A stretch of DNA of 5,876 nt from Planctomycetota bacterium (GTDB lineage: Bacteria; Planctomycetota; Planctomycetia; Planctomycetales; Planctomycetaceae): NCBI GenBank assembly GCA_013151585.1, contig JAADHY010000415.1, positions 1 to 5,876 of the forward strand. The letters run 5' to 3'. The notes beneath the pieces were generated by a model. That model saw nothing but the letters and a program-made list of their open reading frames with translations. It did not search any database and was not told where the DNA came from. Each line of letters opens with the position of its first letter. Position 1 is the first letter of the stretch. This document shows positions 5,464-5,876 of the stretch, piece after piece. Made by a program: the position numbers and the translations under genes.

Positions 5464-5470
5464 ACCACGG

Positions 5471-5876
5471 ATGGACAGTCTTCCCACGACGCGCTTCCGG
5501 AGCCGGGCTCGGCAAGGCCGAGCGGCTTCGTACCGGCTGCACGTTCATTTTGCCATCCCGAAGAAACCGGACAGCATGTATCAATGGCTTGGGGCACATA
5601 TTGAGGAGCGGGACGGCATCGTGGGAACGCGATTCGCCGTGTGGGCACCGAATGCGCGCGAAGTTTCGGTCGTGTGCGACCAAAACGGCTGGACTCACGG
5701 CCGCAACCCACTGCATCCGAGCGATAGCGGCGTGTGGTCGGGGTTCGTCGAGGGAATCGGCCACGGCGACATCTACAAGTACAGCATCGTGACCTGCGAT
5801 GGACGCCGGGTCGAGAAGGCGGACCCTTACGCGTTTTACTCGGAGCTGCGTCCCAAGTCGGCCTCGATCGTCTACG
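5471..5876 (+). CDS. glgB: 1,4-alpha-glucan branching enzyme GlgB, N-terminal part (truncated by window edge)
   Basis: GlgB cuts alpha-1,4-glucan chains and rejoins the fragment through an alpha-1,6 bond, creating the branches of glycogen in the cytoplasm. Only 135 codons are visible, against about 630-740 in the family, so the catalytic barrel lies outside. The visible part is the carbohydrate-binding CBM48 (isoamylase-N) domain: LGAH (40-43), GTRFAVWAPNAREVSVV (52-68), NGW (72-74), SGVWSGFVEGIGHGDIYKY (86-104) and KADPYAFYSELRP (116-128), which together are characteristic of GlgB. Residues 1-35 are basic and do not resemble the usual segment before LGAH. The site normally read as GDFNGW is CDQNGW here. 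The start at 5471 rests on GGAAGGG 7 nt upstream; ATG 5576, directly before the conserved domain, is possible, and the frame is open back to 5126. GlgX or another CBM48 enzyme is less likely given the ADPYAFYSELRP signature. Confidence 0.9.
   Translation, partial: MDSLPTTRFRSRARQGRAASYRLHVHFAIPKKPDSMYQWLGAHIEERDGIVGTRFAVWAPNAREVSVVCDQNGWTHGRNPLHPSDSGVWSGFVEGIGHGDIYKYSIVTCDGRRVEKADPYAFYSELRPKSASIVY

Larger units (their letters stand above)
5143..5470 (+). other. GC-rich, hairpin-rich leader of glgB
   Basis: This stretch has no convincing gene but many inverted repeats, clustered in 5264-5422. They are CGTGTC-C-GACACG (5298-5310); CAGTC/GACTG (5312-5316 and 5327-5331); GGC-C-AAC/GTTGCC (5347-5353 and 5361-5366); CCGCC-GAG-GGCGG (5365-5377), which overlaps and so competes with the previous one; and the perfect 9-bp GCCGCCGGG/CCCGGCGGC (5399-5407 and 5414-5422), the strongest stem. 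ACACGTC occurs at 5264-5270 and again at 5306-5312. I could not match the region to any known riboswitch, 4.5S, 6S, tmRNA or RNase P core. The glgB frame happens to be open across the whole region from an ATG at 5126, but the encoded peptide is rich in Arg, Gly and Cys and looks non-coding. A structured 5' leader or a small RNA is possible. Confidence 0.4.

Noticed and set aside
5354..5764. 136-codon minus-strand open frame opposite the glgB start
   Set aside because: It is antisense to the conserved CBM48 coding sequence and to the GC-rich leader, with no recognisable motif.

Overview
The window looks like bacterial chromosome of high G+C content (by eye about 60%) with mostly housekeeping genes. 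The organism is probably a planctomycete or a close relative. This is inferred from the GC content, the style of the proteins (a divergent PRPP synthetase, an exported HExxH protein, a GlgB with an odd N-terminus) and a short CTAG-bounded inverted-repeat element of a kind I associate with that phylum. No rRNA or tRNA gene was seen.

Layout. Left block, minus strand: prs (PRPP synthetase, 1513-443) followed after only 5 nt by mutS (437 to beyond the left edge), probably one transcript. A divergent intergenic region (1514-1804) separates prs from serC (phosphoserine aminotransferase, 1805-2887, plus strand). It carries a readable sigma70-type promoter for each side and two inverted repeats, one of which exactly fills the spacer of the prs promoter. 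serC converges on a minus-strand beta-carbonic anhydrase gene with a signal peptide (3673-2987), and the 99-nt gap holds a GC-rich nested stem structure. Upstream of the carbonic anhydrase lies a MITE-like element of about 127 bp (3706-3832) flanked by TA within CTAG. Beyond it is a minus-strand gene for an envelope-anchored HELTH zinc-metallopeptidase-like protein (about 4867-3923). A roughly 600-nt stretch follows, whose right half is a very GC-rich, hairpin-rich leader. The window ends inside the N-terminal part of glgB (glycogen branching enzyme, from 5471).

How the genes relate. prs supplies PRPP for nucleotide, histidine and tryptophan synthesis, serC supplies serine, mutS starts mismatch repair and glgB branches glycogen. 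There is no single pathway here and no obvious defence or mobile-gene system. The points most worth a second look are regulatory or structural: the palindrome in the prs promoter, the structured glgB leader with its long open frame, the MITE that extends the apparent carbonic anhydrase ORF, and the altered ATP-loop motif in PRPP synthetase.
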